A stretch of DNA of 64,000 bases from Paraburkholderia acidisoli (GTDB taxonomy: Bacteria > Pseudomonadota > Gammaproteobacteria > Burkholderiales > Burkholderiaceae), in NCBI RefSeq assembly GCF_009789675.1, contig NZ_CP046915.1, forward strand, positions 558,001-622,000, given 5' to 3'. This document shows, in pieces, positions 51,284-60,530 of this stretch. A model generated the notes under the pieces. That model did no database searches and was not told the origin of the DNA. It worked only from the letters and a program-made list of their open reading frames with translations. The position numbers were made by a program, and so were the translations under genes. Each line of letters begins with the position of its first letter. The stretch's first letter is position 1.

Positions 51284-52369
51284 CTACGCCACGCGCAAAT
51301 GCTCCGTGTGCATGTCGCTCAGGCGGCTCAGCAAGATGCCGTAACCCGTGAGATGGCCGAGATAGACGCTCGAGTACACGCCCGTTGCGGGCAGCGCTTC
51401 CACGAGCGCCTGCAATGCGGCGTACGGCAGCGGGTTCGCTTCGAGCGCGGCGCGTTCCACGCGCAGGTCCGCCCGCAGGGCGAGTTCGTGGTGCACGTTC
51501 ACGAGCCGCGTCAGGCCGCGCCGGTAGCCGTCCTGCCAATGCCCGTCGAGCGCCTCGAACTGCGTGTTGAAGGTATCGAGCGTTTCGAGAAACGACACGA
51601 TCGAATCGAACAGCTCGTGATAGCACCAGAACAGCGGCAGCCGGTCGCGATTGCGTTGCAGATGCGGCGAAACCCACGACTGTTCGAGGTCGGCCTTGAG
51701 CAGATCGTGCGCTTCCTTGAGGCGGCTGCTGGCGAGGCGCAACGTTGCTGTCGAGGCTTTGAGCCGGGTGCGGTCGAGCGTGTTCGCGGCCACGTCGGTG
51801 AGCAGCGTCGTGGCGGCGTCGTTGCCGTCGTTCACGAGCGTATTCGCCCAGAAGCCGTGATCGGGCGGAAACACGATCTGCTGGATCAGGTAGCCCAGCA
51901 ACATGCCCAGCACCACGCCGATCAACCGTTGCTCGAGCAGCGGAATGTGCTCGCCCGTGTAGAGCACGAGCGTCATCGGCACGGTGACACTCGTCATCTG
52001 AAACACCGAAGGCTTCAGGCCCACGATCGTGAAGATCACCACCGGCAGCAAAATCACGCCGATCCACATATGCGGCGCGGTCATCCAGATCAGCAACGTG
52101 CCGATGGGCATCGCGACCACGTTCGACATCACGCGCTTGTAGAAGTAGCCGCGCGCCGCCGAGATCGAACTGCCCATGGCGAGCGTGAGCATCGCCGAGC
52201 CCGAGAGCGCCACGGCCGCGTCGGGATAACCGAGCGCGTACGGAATGCCGAAGCCGATCCACATGCCGAGCGTGAGCTTCGCGTATTTCGCCAGTTCCGA
52301 GAGCGAGAAGCGCGCGATCGCGCGGCGAAACGGCGTGAGAGGTTTGTGAACGTAGGACGTGGCGATCAT
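51284..52369 (-). CDS. Aromatic acid exporter (ArAE/FUSC-like) family membrane protein
   Basis: A 361-residue membrane protein from MIATSYVHKPLTPFRRAIARFSLSELAKYAKLTLGMWIGFGIPYALGYPDAAVALSGSAMLTLAMGSSISAARGYFYKR. Helical pairs and a cytoplasmic C-terminal helical domain of about 200 residues match FUSC/ArAE permeases (AaeB/YccS-like half-size). It may export aromatic acids to protect against accumulation of pathway intermediates. Longer starts at 52447 and 52546 exist in frame but have no family match. Confidence 0.82.
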   Translation of the reverse strand: MIATSYVHKPLTPFRRAIARFSLSELAKYAKLTLGMWIGFGIPYALGYPDAAVALSGSAMLTLAMGSSISAARGYFYKRVMSNVVAMPIGTLLIWMTAPHMWIGVILLPVVIFTIVGLKPSVFQMTSVTVPMTLVLYTGEHIPLLEQRLIGVVLGMLLGYLIQQIVFPPDHGFWANTLVNDGNDAATTLLTDVAANTLDRTRLKASTATLRLASSRLKEAHDLLKADLEQSWVSPHLQRNRDRLPLFWCYHELFDSIVSFLETLDTFNTQFEALDGHWQDGYRRGLTRLVNVHHELALRADLRVERAALEANPLPYAALQALVEALPATGVYSSVYLGHLTGYGILLSRLSDMHTEHLRVA

Positions 52370-52716
52370 GGCGGCGTGGGCGCGTTGCGGGCGAATGAAG
52401 CGAATCGTATCGCGAGTTGATTCGGCCGATCGCCAATGCCCATTCATGCCTGTCCATGCCGTTCGCTTTGGCGCGCCACGCCCCGGCGCCGGCTTATGCA
52501 TCGCGCAATTTTCTTTAGCGGATCGTTCTGGCCGCCGCGGATACATCTTTTACAGATCGCCGGAGCCCGTCCCACAAGGCGCGGCGGCGCGCCCGCCGCA
52601 AGCGTCATGCCGCGCGAATTATTTCCTATTTCTTTCGGTTTTTTTTCATTTACCGTCATGCCAACCCTTGAAGTTCGCAATGCGAACCTATCGAAATCCC
52701 TGGTATGAGGTGCGCC
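52370..52716. other. Intergenic region before the glycosyltransferase
   Basis: 347 bases without a gene. A T-rich tract (52617-52651) is unusually AT-rich for the replicon, and the inverted repeat GTTCGC-AAT-GCGAAC (52673-52687) lies 30 bases before the glycosyltransferase start. These suggest a promoter/operator area, but no clear -35/-10 pair is seen. Confidence 0.4.
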
Positions 52717-53727
52717 ATGACGACAACCACGGTCTCCCTTTGTGTGCCGACCTGCGACCGCCCCGACCTGCTCGTGCGTTGCATCGACTCGTGTCTCGCG
52801 CAAACGCACACCGGCATCGAAATCGTCATTGGCGACGATTCCGGCGACGAGCGCACCGCGCAAGTTATCGCCGAACGCAATGGCAACGACGCGCGCATCG
52901 ACTATCGGCGTAATTTGCCGGCGCTAGGCCAGGCGCGCAACGTGGCGAGCCTGTTCGAGCGCGCGCGCGGCGACAAGATTCTGCTGATTCACGACGACGA
53001 CTTTCTGCTCGCCGATGCCATCGCGCGGCTGCTCGCGCCGTGGCAACGCCATCCGGATCTCGAAGTCGCGTTCGGCGATCAATACGAAACCGGTCACGAC
53101 GGCCGCATCGACTACGCCGCGAGCCGGCGCATGAATCACGCGTACCACCGCACGCCTGCCGCGGCCGGCCTGCAGGCGTTGCCGGGGCGCGTGGGCATCG
53201 TGCAGATGTTTCCCAACAACGGCTGGCTCGCGAACGCCGATCTCGTGCGGCGTATCGGCTACGACGCGCAATACGGCACCTGCTGCGATTACGTGTTCGG
53301 CACGCGCCTGTGTCTTGCGGCCCGGCGCGTGTTCTACGTGAACGCGCACGTTTCGTGTTACCGCATCACCGACGTTTCGGTATCCCAGGCAACGCGGCAC
53401 ACCATGAATGCCTCTTCGATTGCGGCCTGGCAATTTCTCGAGAGACTCGCGTTGCCGCGCGAGCTCGAAGCGGCGCGCAAACTCGCGATGAAGCGCCTCG
53501 TGCCGATCGTCGTGTCGCTGCATGCGCGCAATCATGAAGCGCGCGCGGGCTTCGCGCTGGCGCTCGGCAATCTGTACGCCTACCGCTTCGGGTTGAGCGT
53601 ACGGCTCTACTATCATCTGCTGATGATCTGGAAAGCCTCGCGTAACCAGCGCGCGGAAACAATCCTGTTGCGCGGCGTGCCGGACGAACCGCCGGCCGTC
53701 GATACCACGCGGGCGCGCATGCCGTAG
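52717..53727 (+). CDS. Family 2 glycosyltransferase
   Basis: A 336-residue GT2 protein. MTTTTVSLCVPTCDRPDLLVRCIDSCLAQTHTGIEIVIGDDSGDERT is the nucleotide-sugar-binding N-terminus (GDDSG), and KILLIHDDDFL has the metal-binding acidic DxD-type motif. The second half (ATRHTMNASSIAAWQFLERLALPRELEAARKLAMKRL) is helical without obvious TM segments. It transfers a sugar from an activated donor; acceptor unknown. A GAGG-spaced ATG at 52717 is preferred to the one at 52705. It is isolated, with no polysaccharide cluster around it. Confidence 0.9.
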   Translation: MTTTTVSLCVPTCDRPDLLVRCIDSCLAQTHTGIEIVIGDDSGDERTAQVIAERNGNDARIDYRRNLPALGQARNVASLFERARGDKILLIHDDDFLLADAIARLLAPWQRHPDLEVAFGDQYETGHDGRIDYAASRRMNHAYHRTPAAAGLQALPGRVGIVQMFPNNGWLANADLVRRIGYDAQYGTCCDYVFGTRLCLAARRVFYVNAHVSCYRITDVSVSQATRHTMNASSIAAWQFLERLALPRELEAARKLAMKRLVPIVVSLHARNHEARAGFALALGNLYAYRFGLSVRLYYHLLMIWKASRNQRAETILLRGVPDEPPAVDTTRARMP

Positions 53728-53780
53728 CGCCGCGCCGCCGGCGCATTCCCACCGGCATGGTTAGTTAGCGATACGAACGA

Positions 53781-55262
53781 TCAGGCGGTCAAGAGCGAAC
53801 GGAGTTCCGCCACGTTCGCCACGTTTTCCAGGCCGTTCACCCGTTCGATCAGTTGCGCGGTTTTCTGCCGCCCGAGCACGGGTTCCATGAGGTCGCGGGC
53901 CTTCTCGTTGACCTGCGCGACGCTTAGCCGGTTCTCCTTCGTGCCCGGTGGAAAGCGCGTGTAATGCGACACGGTGCGGCCGTCGGTGGTCGTGACTTCC
54001 ACGCTCGCGCCGCGCGGCGCGGCCGGATCGGCGAGCTTCGGGTCGGCTTCCACGCGGATCTTCGCGCGCTCGGCCAGGATGTGCGGATCGTGCATCAACG
54101 CGACGTCGTGGCTGTCCGCGAACGAAACCGCGCCCTTCACGAGCGCGAGCGCGACCATGTGCTGGCAGTTCACGTCGGGCATGGCGCTCTCGCCGACAAT
54201 CCCGATCGCGTCGGGCGGCACCTTCACCGTGATGCTGCGCACGTTCTGCGGCGTGAGCTGATATTGCTTGCGCAGGATGAGCAGCGCGTCGAGCAGCGAC
54301 TGGATCGGATAGCCAACCGAGTACGTCTTGATCGCCGTGTCCATCACGAAGAAGTGCGTGCCGAGACCGTCGATCATGGCGTGCGGCTGCGGCTGCGTGG
54401 AAAGCGCGATGAAGAGATTGTGAGTGCCGTCGAGCACGTCGGCCACCCCCGTCATGCCGGCCTGCACCATCGTCACCGCCTGCACGCCGTTGCGCGCGCC
54501 CATGCCCGCGAAATCGAAGGCCTTTTCAATGTGATCGTGGTCCTTCACCCAGCTCCACAAACCCGAGACCTGCTGCGCCGAATACGAAATCGCATAGCGC
54601 GTGTTGCGTTCGTCAAGGCGCGCAAGCGCGGCCGCCGCGCCGAGTGCGCCGAACGTCGAGGCGGTGCCTTCCGCGCTGCGATGCGAGGCGCGCACGAGGT
54701 CGGGGCCGAGTGCCATCAGCAGCCGGCAGGCCATGTCGTAGCCGAGCGCCACGGCGCGCACGAACGCCGCGCCCGAGGCGCCGTTCGCTTCGCCCATCGC
54801 GAGCGCGGCGGGTATCGTCGATGAACCGGGGTGCGCCTTCGTGACCGGCTCGAAGTCGTCGGTCTCGTCGGAATGCGCGCACATCGCATTGGCGAGCGCG
54901 GCGTTGATCGTCGTGGTGCGCAGCTCCGAACCGACTACCGTTGCCTGCGCCGTGCCGCCGAGCGAGCGCACGTATTGCGTCGCGAGCATGCCGGGCCGCA
55001 TGCGCGAGCCCGACACCATGGCGCCGAACGTATCGAGAATGTGGTTCTTGCATTCGAGCAACACGGCGCCGGGCAACGGCGCGTCGCGGGCGCTCACCAT
55101 ATAGCGCGCGAGTTGCGCGGTGATGCCGTTTTCGTTCGAGGCGGCGGGGGCGCGCTCTTCATCGGCGGCCAGACCGCTTTTCATGCCGATGGCAGGCAGC
55201 AGACCGCACGCGGCGGCGCTCAAAAGCCAACGGCGGCGCGACGGCAAAAACGCTGACGACAT
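53781..55262 (-). CDS. MmgE/PrpD family protein with Tat signal
   Basis: A 493-residue protein. The N-terminus FLPSRRRWLLSAAACGLLPAIGMKSGLAADE is a twin-arginine signal with hydrophobic core and a likely cleavage after SGLA. The rest is the MmgE/PrpD all-helical fold (VLLECKNHILDTFGAMVSGSRM, DETDDFEPVTKAHPGSSTIPAALAMGEANGASGAAFVRAVALGYDM, SVGYPIQSLLDALLILRKQYQLTPQNVRSITVKVPPDA). PrpD proteins dehydrate 2-methylcitrate in the cytoplasm; here export is predicted, so the substrate is probably different. AAGGAG supports ATG 55262. It is co-oriented with an MFS transporter 60 bases upstream. Confidence 0.87.
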   Translation of the reverse strand: MSSAFLPSRRRWLLSAAACGLLPAIGMKSGLAADEERAPAASNENGITAQLARYMVSARDAPLPGAVLLECKNHILDTFGAMVSGSRMRPGMLATQYVRSLGGTAQATVVGSELRTTTINAALANAMCAHSDETDDFEPVTKAHPGSSTIPAALAMGEANGASGAAFVRAVALGYDMACRLLMALGPDLVRASHRSAEGTASTFGALGAAAALARLDERNTRYAISYSAQQVSGLWSWVKDHDHIEKAFDFAGMGARNGVQAVTMVQAGMTGVADVLDGTHNLFIALSTQPQPHAMIDGLGTHFFVMDTAIKTYSVGYPIQSLLDALLILRKQYQLTPQNVRSITVKVPPDAIGIVGESAMPDVNCQHMVALALVKGAVSFADSHDVALMHDPHILAERAKIRVEADPKLADPAAPRGASVEVTTTDGRTVSHYTRFPPGTKENRLSVAQVNEKARDLMEPVLGRQKTAQLIERVNGLENVANVAELRSLLTA

Positions 55263-55322
55263 ACGCACAGACTCCTTGTTTTCAAGGCCCGAAGTCACTC
55301 GGGCAAGTTCGGTCGGATACGG

Positions 55323-56735
55323 TCAGCTGGACAAGGTTTCGAGCCGTACGCCGTTGGTCCGCGGTCCCCACACGCCCACGGCCACGACGATCACGAGCAT
55401 CGCCGCCGAGATCAGCGCGAACACGGCCGGCACGCCATAGTGCTTGAGCAGCGCCGCGACCCAAAAACCCACGAAGATCGAACTCAGGCGGCTCCAGCTG
55501 AACACGAAGCCCACGGCGCGCGCGCGAATGCGGGTGGGATACAACTCCGCCTGATACGTGTGAAAGATGCCGATCAACCAGTTGTTGGCGATCGTCACCG
55601 CACTGCCGAACAGCAGAATGGGCACGGCGTCGCGCGCCTGGCCGAACAGCACGCCCGCCACGGCCACGACGAGCGCGCAGCCCACGAGCTGCCATTTGCG
55701 CTGGATGCGTTCGGCGCACGCCATTGCGCCTATCGCGCCCAGCGGCGTGGTGATCGCGATCACCATCGTGTAGAGCAGCGAGTGCGTGATGGTGATGCCC
55801 TTCGAGGCAAGCAGCACCGGCACCCACGCGCCGAAGCCGTACACGCCGAAGGTCTGGCAGAAGTTGAACAGCGAGAGCATGAGCGTGCGGCGCAGGTAGC
55901 GCCCCTGCCACATCTCGCGCCAGGCGCCGCGCGCTTCGAGCGCCTGCGCGTCGGGGCCGGCGGGCAGCGCGGCGAGCGGCCGGCCGGTTTCGGCAATCAC
56001 CTTGCGCTCGATTTCGTCGACGATCTCGCGCGCCTCGCCCACGCGTCCCTGGCTTTCGAGCCAGCGCGGCGACTCGGGCAGGCCGTGGCGGATGAACCAG
56101 ATCAGCACCGCGCCCGCCGCGCCGATGATCATCACCCAGCGCCAGCCTTCGAGCCCGAGCAGGGTGTGCGGCACGAGCAGATAGGCGATCACGGCAACCG
56201 CGGGCACCGAGGTCAAAATCACGAGAATGCTGAAGGCCGTGTAGCGGCCGCGCGCGTCGTGCGGCGTGAGTTCGGAGATGTAGGTGTCGACGGTGATCAA
56301 CTGCATGCCGATCCCCACGCCCGCGACGAAGCGCCAGGCGTCCATCGCCACGGCCTCGTGCTGGAAGGCGGCCGCGAAGCTGGCCACGGAGTACGTGAGC
56401 ATCGCGAAGGTGAACACGGCGCGGCGGCCGAAGCGGTCGGTGAAGCCGCCCAGCGCCACGGTGCCGACGAACATGCCCGCGAAGAACGCGCCGAGAAAGC
56501 TCGCGAAGCCGTTCACATCGAAAATACCGGCCGTGGTCGCGCGGTACAACCCGCTATGGATCAGGCCGAGCGAGATGTAGGCGGCCATGAACATCTCGTA
56601 GAACTCGAACCAGCCGCCGATAGCGATGCGCGCGACGAGCCCGCGAAAATAGCGCGTGGGCGGCAGGCGGTCGAGCCGCGCCGAAACGCTCGCCTCCCCC
56701 TGCGCCGTCCTGCCGGTCTCCGTTCCCATGTACAT
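55323..56735 (-). CDS. MFS transporter
   Basis: A 470-residue MFS carrier starting MYMGTETGRTAQGEASVSARLDRLPPTRYFRGLVARIAIGGWFEFYEMFMAAYISLGLIHSGLYR. FVGTVALGGFTDRFGRRAVFTFAMLTYSV and SELTPHDARGRYTAF are sugar-porter/AAHS-like loops. A long internal loop (GRVGEAREIVDEIERKVIAETGRP...) splits the two six-helix halves. AAGGAG lies six bases before ATG 56735. It is divergent from the GntR regulator and should be co-transcribed with the MmgE/PrpD gene, which suggests uptake for that pathway. Confidence 0.92.
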   Translation of the reverse strand: MYMGTETGRTAQGEASVSARLDRLPPTRYFRGLVARIAIGGWFEFYEMFMAAYISLGLIHSGLYRATTAGIFDVNGFASFLGAFFAGMFVGTVALGGFTDRFGRRAVFTFAMLTYSVASFAAAFQHEAVAMDAWRFVAGVGIGMQLITVDTYISELTPHDARGRYTAFSILVILTSVPAVAVIAYLLVPHTLLGLEGWRWVMIIGAAGAVLIWFIRHGLPESPRWLESQGRVGEAREIVDEIERKVIAETGRPLAALPAGPDAQALEARGAWREMWQGRYLRRTLMLSLFNFCQTFGVYGFGAWVPVLLASKGITITHSLLYTMVIAITTPLGAIGAMACAERIQRKWQLVGCALVVAVAGVLFGQARDAVPILLFGSAVTIANNWLIGIFHTYQAELYPTRIRARAVGFVFSWSRLSSIFVGFWVAALLKHYGVPAVFALISAAMLVIVVAVGVWGPRTNGVRLETLSS

Positions 56736-56787
56736 GGCGTCTCCTTGCCTCCGATGGGTCGTCGGTTGCCGATTTGTGTCGACATTT

Positions 56788-56806
56788 ATCGCCAGTATAT
56801 GGCGAT
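56788..56806. promoter_or_regulatory. Inverted repeat in the MFS/GntR divergent region
   Basis: ATCGCCA (56788-56794) and TGGCGAT (56800-56806) are perfect complements with five bases between, 53 bases upstream of the MFS start. It is a candidate operator for the adjacent GntR regulator or for another dimeric factor. Confidence 0.45.
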
Positions 56807-56837
56807 TTTCGAGCGATCGATGCGTCTCGGTGCTTTT

Positions 56838-56849
56838 AGTGTATACACT
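56838..56849. promoter_or_regulatory. 12-bp palindrome AGTGTATACACT (GntR-type operator candidate)
   Basis: A perfect 12-bp palindrome about 95 bases before the GntR gene and 103 before the MFS gene. GntR/FCD regulators commonly bind GT-N-AC dyads such as TGTATACA, so this is the most plausible operator of the neighbouring gene. A TACAAT -10-like hexamer occurs at 56883-56888. Confidence 0.55.
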
Positions 56850-56942
56850 TAGCGTCGACGCAGCGGTCGCCATCGCCTTTGTTACAATCGGCGGCGCCGC
56901 CGTCGGGCGCGGCTTGGCGAGGACGCAGCGAGGACATAGCGC

Positions 56943-57626
56943 ATGGATGAAGACGTCGATCTGCACGCCGCACCGGATGCGGGCGATTCGTCGAGCGTGG
57001 CCGAGATCGTCGACTGGGTGGCGCGCGGCATCATCGAAGGCCGGCTGCGTCCCGGCGACGACCTGAATTCCGTCGATCTCGCCAAACGCTTCGGCGTGAG
57101 CCGCACGCCCGTGCGCGAGGCGCTCTTCACGCTCACGCGCGAAGGACTCGTGGATTGGCCGCCGCGCCGCCGGCCGCGCGTGGCCGCCATGCACCTGAAG
57201 GAAGTGCGCGAAATCTACGAACTGCGCGCGCTGCTGTACGGCCAGGTGTCGCTCGCCATCGTCGAACACGCCACGGAAGACGACCTCGCGGCGCTCTGGC
57301 GCGCCCACGCGAAGCTCGCGGAAGTGGCCGCGCAAGGCGACGTGGACGGCTACTTCTGGGCCAACGTGGCGTTTCGCGACGAGGAACTGCGCGTGAGCCG
57401 CAACGGCATCGTCAAGGAAGTGCTCGACTCCATGCGCCTGCGCACCAACCGGCTGCGCCACCTGAGCACCTCGCTGCCGGGGCGCCTGCAGCGCTCGTGC
57501 ACCGACCATCAGCGGCTCTGTGAAGCCTATGCGGAGCGCGACGGCGTGCTGGCCGCGGCGCTGAACCGCTCGATCGTGATGGGCGCGCTGCGCGCGATCG
57601 AAGCGGCGTGGGACACCATGCGCTAG
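56943..57626 (+). CDS. GntR-family transcriptional regulator (FCD domain)
   Basis: A 227-residue protein. VAEIVDWVARGIIEGRLRPGDDLNSVDLAKRFGVSRTPVREALFTLTREGLVDWPPRRRPRVA is the GntR winged HTH (residues 18-80), followed by a helical FCD ligand-binding domain with candidate metal/ligand residues in VREIYELRALLYGQVSLAIVEHA and CTDHQRLCEAYAERD. It is divergent from the MFS/MmgE-PrpD operon across two dyads and probably represses it until an organic-acid ligand binds. Confidence 0.92.
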   Translation: MDEDVDLHAAPDAGDSSSVAEIVDWVARGIIEGRLRPGDDLNSVDLAKRFGVSRTPVREALFTLTREGLVDWPPRRRPRVAAMHLKEVREIYELRALLYGQVSLAIVEHATEDDLAALWRAHAKLAEVAAQGDVDGYFWANVAFRDEELRVSRNGIVKEVLDSMRLRTNRLRHLSTSLPGRLQRSCTDHQRLCEAYAERDGVLAAALNRSIVMGALRAIEAAWDTMR

Positions 57627-57710
57627 CCGCGCAACGCGTTGGCGCAATGGCGTGAAAGCCCGCGTGCGAAGCGCCTGCGCATTTCCCGCACGCGCCCCTA
57701 TTTATTTGCG

Positions 57711-57741
57711 CGAAAATCACGTTTCCGACGTCGGATTTTCG
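57711..57741. promoter_or_regulatory. Nested dyads upstream of argG
   Basis: CGAAAATC (57711-57718) pairs with GATTTTCG (57734-57741), and inside lies a 12-bp palindrome, TCCGACGTCGGA (57724-57735). The site is about 130 bases before argG. TTGACG at 57815 is a possible -35 nearer the gene. It is a candidate operator or leader hairpin. Confidence 0.4.
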
Positions 57742-57818
57742 GGCGGGCGGCCCGCGCGCGAAGGCCGTCCGCGCGGCCGTCTGAGCTTGCCGAAAGCCCG
57801 GCGATACAAGATACTTGA

Positions 57819-59201
<1,383 letters not shown>

Positions 59202-59254
59202 CGTCGCGCCGGTCGTTGCGCGCGCAATGAGCGCAACGACAAAGGGGCAATGAC

Positions 59255-59294
59255 AAAAGGGGGAAGGCCTTGGGCCTTCCCCCTTTTTGTTTTT
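59255..59294 (+). terminator. Rho-independent terminator of argG
   Basis: A perfect 15-bp stem, AAAAGGGGGAAGGCC (59255-59269) with GGCCTTCCCCCTTTT (59273-59287), and a three-base loop, followed by TGTTTTT. It should end transcription from argG; with A-rich flanks on both sides it could also act on the converging fnr-type gene. Confidence 0.93.
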
Positions 59295-59341
59295 GCTCGA
59301 TACGTCTCGCGACTTCGCGCGCGCGTGCAGCGTGCTACGGC

Positions 59342-60097
59342 TTAGAGATCCTTGAGCCCGTCGATGTCGACAATGCGAATGAGCTTGCCGCGCGCGTCGA
59401 TGAGATTGCGCTTCTGGAAACGCGACAGAATACGGCTCACGGTTTCGAGCGTGATGCCGAGGTAGCTGCCCATGTCCTCGCGCGACATCCGCAGATGAAA
59501 CTCGGCGTGCGAATAGCCGCGCTCCCAGTTGCGCTCGGAGACGTCGAGCAGAAAGGCGGCCACGCGCTCTTCCGCCGAAAGCGAGCCCAGCACCATCATC
59601 TGCGAGGCTTCCTGATTGAACTGATCGCCCAGCAGGCGGTGCAGGCGGTCCTGCATCGTGCCGACCTCGCGGCACAGGCGCTTGAGCGCGCCGTAGGGGA
59701 GCGTGCAGATCGAGCTGTCTTCGAGCGCGACCGCGCTGAACGCGTGCACGTCCGTCGCGATGCCGTCGAGCCCGAGCGCCTCGCCCGCGAGCCGCAGCCC
59801 CGTGATCTGCTCGCGGCCGTCGCGATGCACGATCATTGTCTTGAGCGAGCCCGTGCGCACGGCGTAGAGATTGTCAAAGCGGTCGCCCGAGCGATACAGC
59901 GCCTCGCCGCGGCGCACGCGGCGCGCGCCGCAGATGAGCGCTTCGAGCCTGGGCACGTCTTCGGCAGGCAAGCCCTGCGGCATGCAGAGATGGCGCATGG
60001 CGCAGCTGGAACAGCGCGGAGCAGCCGAGGGTGCCCCGACCGGTGCGCGGCCCGCCTGGCGCACGACGATATCGGATCCTGCGTTGGGTGACAGCAT
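59342..60097 (-). CDS. fnr: FNR/CRP-family oxygen-sensing regulator
   Basis: A 251-residue CRP/FNR protein. C29, C32, C38 (RCSSCAMRHLCMP) and C131 (SSICTLPYG) reproduce exactly the spacing of the E. coli FNR [4Fe-4S] ligands (C20, C23, C29, C122), so it is expected to sense oxygen through such a cluster. A cyclic-nucleotide-like beta-roll (RRGEALYRSGDRFDNLYAVRTGSLKTMIVHRDGREQITGLRLAGEALG) precedes the HTH (LRMSREDMGSYLGITLETVSRILSRFQKRNLIDARG). TVSRILSRF recognises TTGAT-N4-ATCAA half-sites in known FNRs. Confidence 0.93.
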   Translation of the reverse strand: MLSPNAGSDIVVRQAGRAPVGAPSAAPRCSSCAMRHLCMPQGLPAEDVPRLEALICGARRVRRGEALYRSGDRFDNLYAVRTGSLKTMIVHRDGREQITGLRLAGEALGLDGIATDVHAFSAVALEDSSICTLPYGALKRLCREVGTMQDRLHRLLGDQFNQEASQMMVLGSLSAEERVAAFLLDVSERNWERGYSHAEFHLRMSREDMGSYLGITLETVSRILSRFQKRNLIDARGKLIRIVDIDGLKDL

Positions 60098-60342
60098 CGG
60101 ACGACTCCTGTGATCGATTCCGGGCCATTGTCACACCGGGTCTGCGCGCCAACCTGGTGGCAAAATGACGCGCAGTGGAACAGCGGGTCGTTGAGGCTTG
60201 TCAGGTGGCCATTTGCAGGAATATGCCGACACGGACGTCGGACAAGGCCACCGGAAAAACAACAAATGGTTGAGTGAAACGCTAGAGGTTGCGTGCGCAA
60301 CCACGTTTGTTGTGCATGCGGTGAGCCGTATTCGTCTGCGGA

Positions 60343-60366
60343 GTTGTCCACAATTTTGCTGGATAA
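60343..60366. promoter_or_regulatory. Inverted pair of DnaA-box-like sites
   Basis: TTGTCCACA (60344-60352) differs from the DnaA box TTATCCACA at one base. The facing copy, TTATCCAG on the other strand (60358-60365), matches six to seven bases. Together GTTGTCCA and TGGATAAC form an inverted repeat with one mismatch. DnaA often assists initiation on Rep-driven secondary replicons, but these sites lie behind rep, not in the iteron region. Confidence 0.4.
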
Positions 60367-60510
60367 CTCTGTGAAGAACCCCCGGAACGAATTACCTAGT
60401 CCGTTGATCCGTCAAGGATTTTTCGCTGCGGCGCCCGGATCGGCAGCGTGCTCATCAAGTGAGCGTCTTCGCCTCGAATTTTCACACGCTTCAGGTTCGA
60501 TCAGGCATCG

Positions 60511-60528
60511 AGCGTCTGCGCAGACGCT
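60511..60528. repeat. 18-bp perfect palindrome 2 bases after rep
   Basis: AGCGTCTGCGCAGACGCT is a perfect palindrome lying directly downstream of the rep stop codon. It could stabilise the rep mRNA end, act as a weak terminator (no U tract on the rep strand), or be a protein-binding site such as a partition or dimer-resolution site. Confidence 0.5.
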
Positions 60529-60530
60529 TC

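Larger units (their letters stand above)
60098..60530. other. Region between fnr and the rep gene
   Basis: 433 bases without a gene. It contains a nested hairpin (GGTGGCC 60204-60210 with GGCCACC 60246-60252, enclosing CCGAC 60226-60230 and GTCGG 60237-60241), the DnaA-box-like pair at 60343-60366, a short TTGATCCGTCAA dyad (60404-60415), and the 18-bp palindrome at 60511-60528. The cluster of dyads beside an initiator gene suggests replication-control or partition functions, not proven. Confidence 0.45.
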
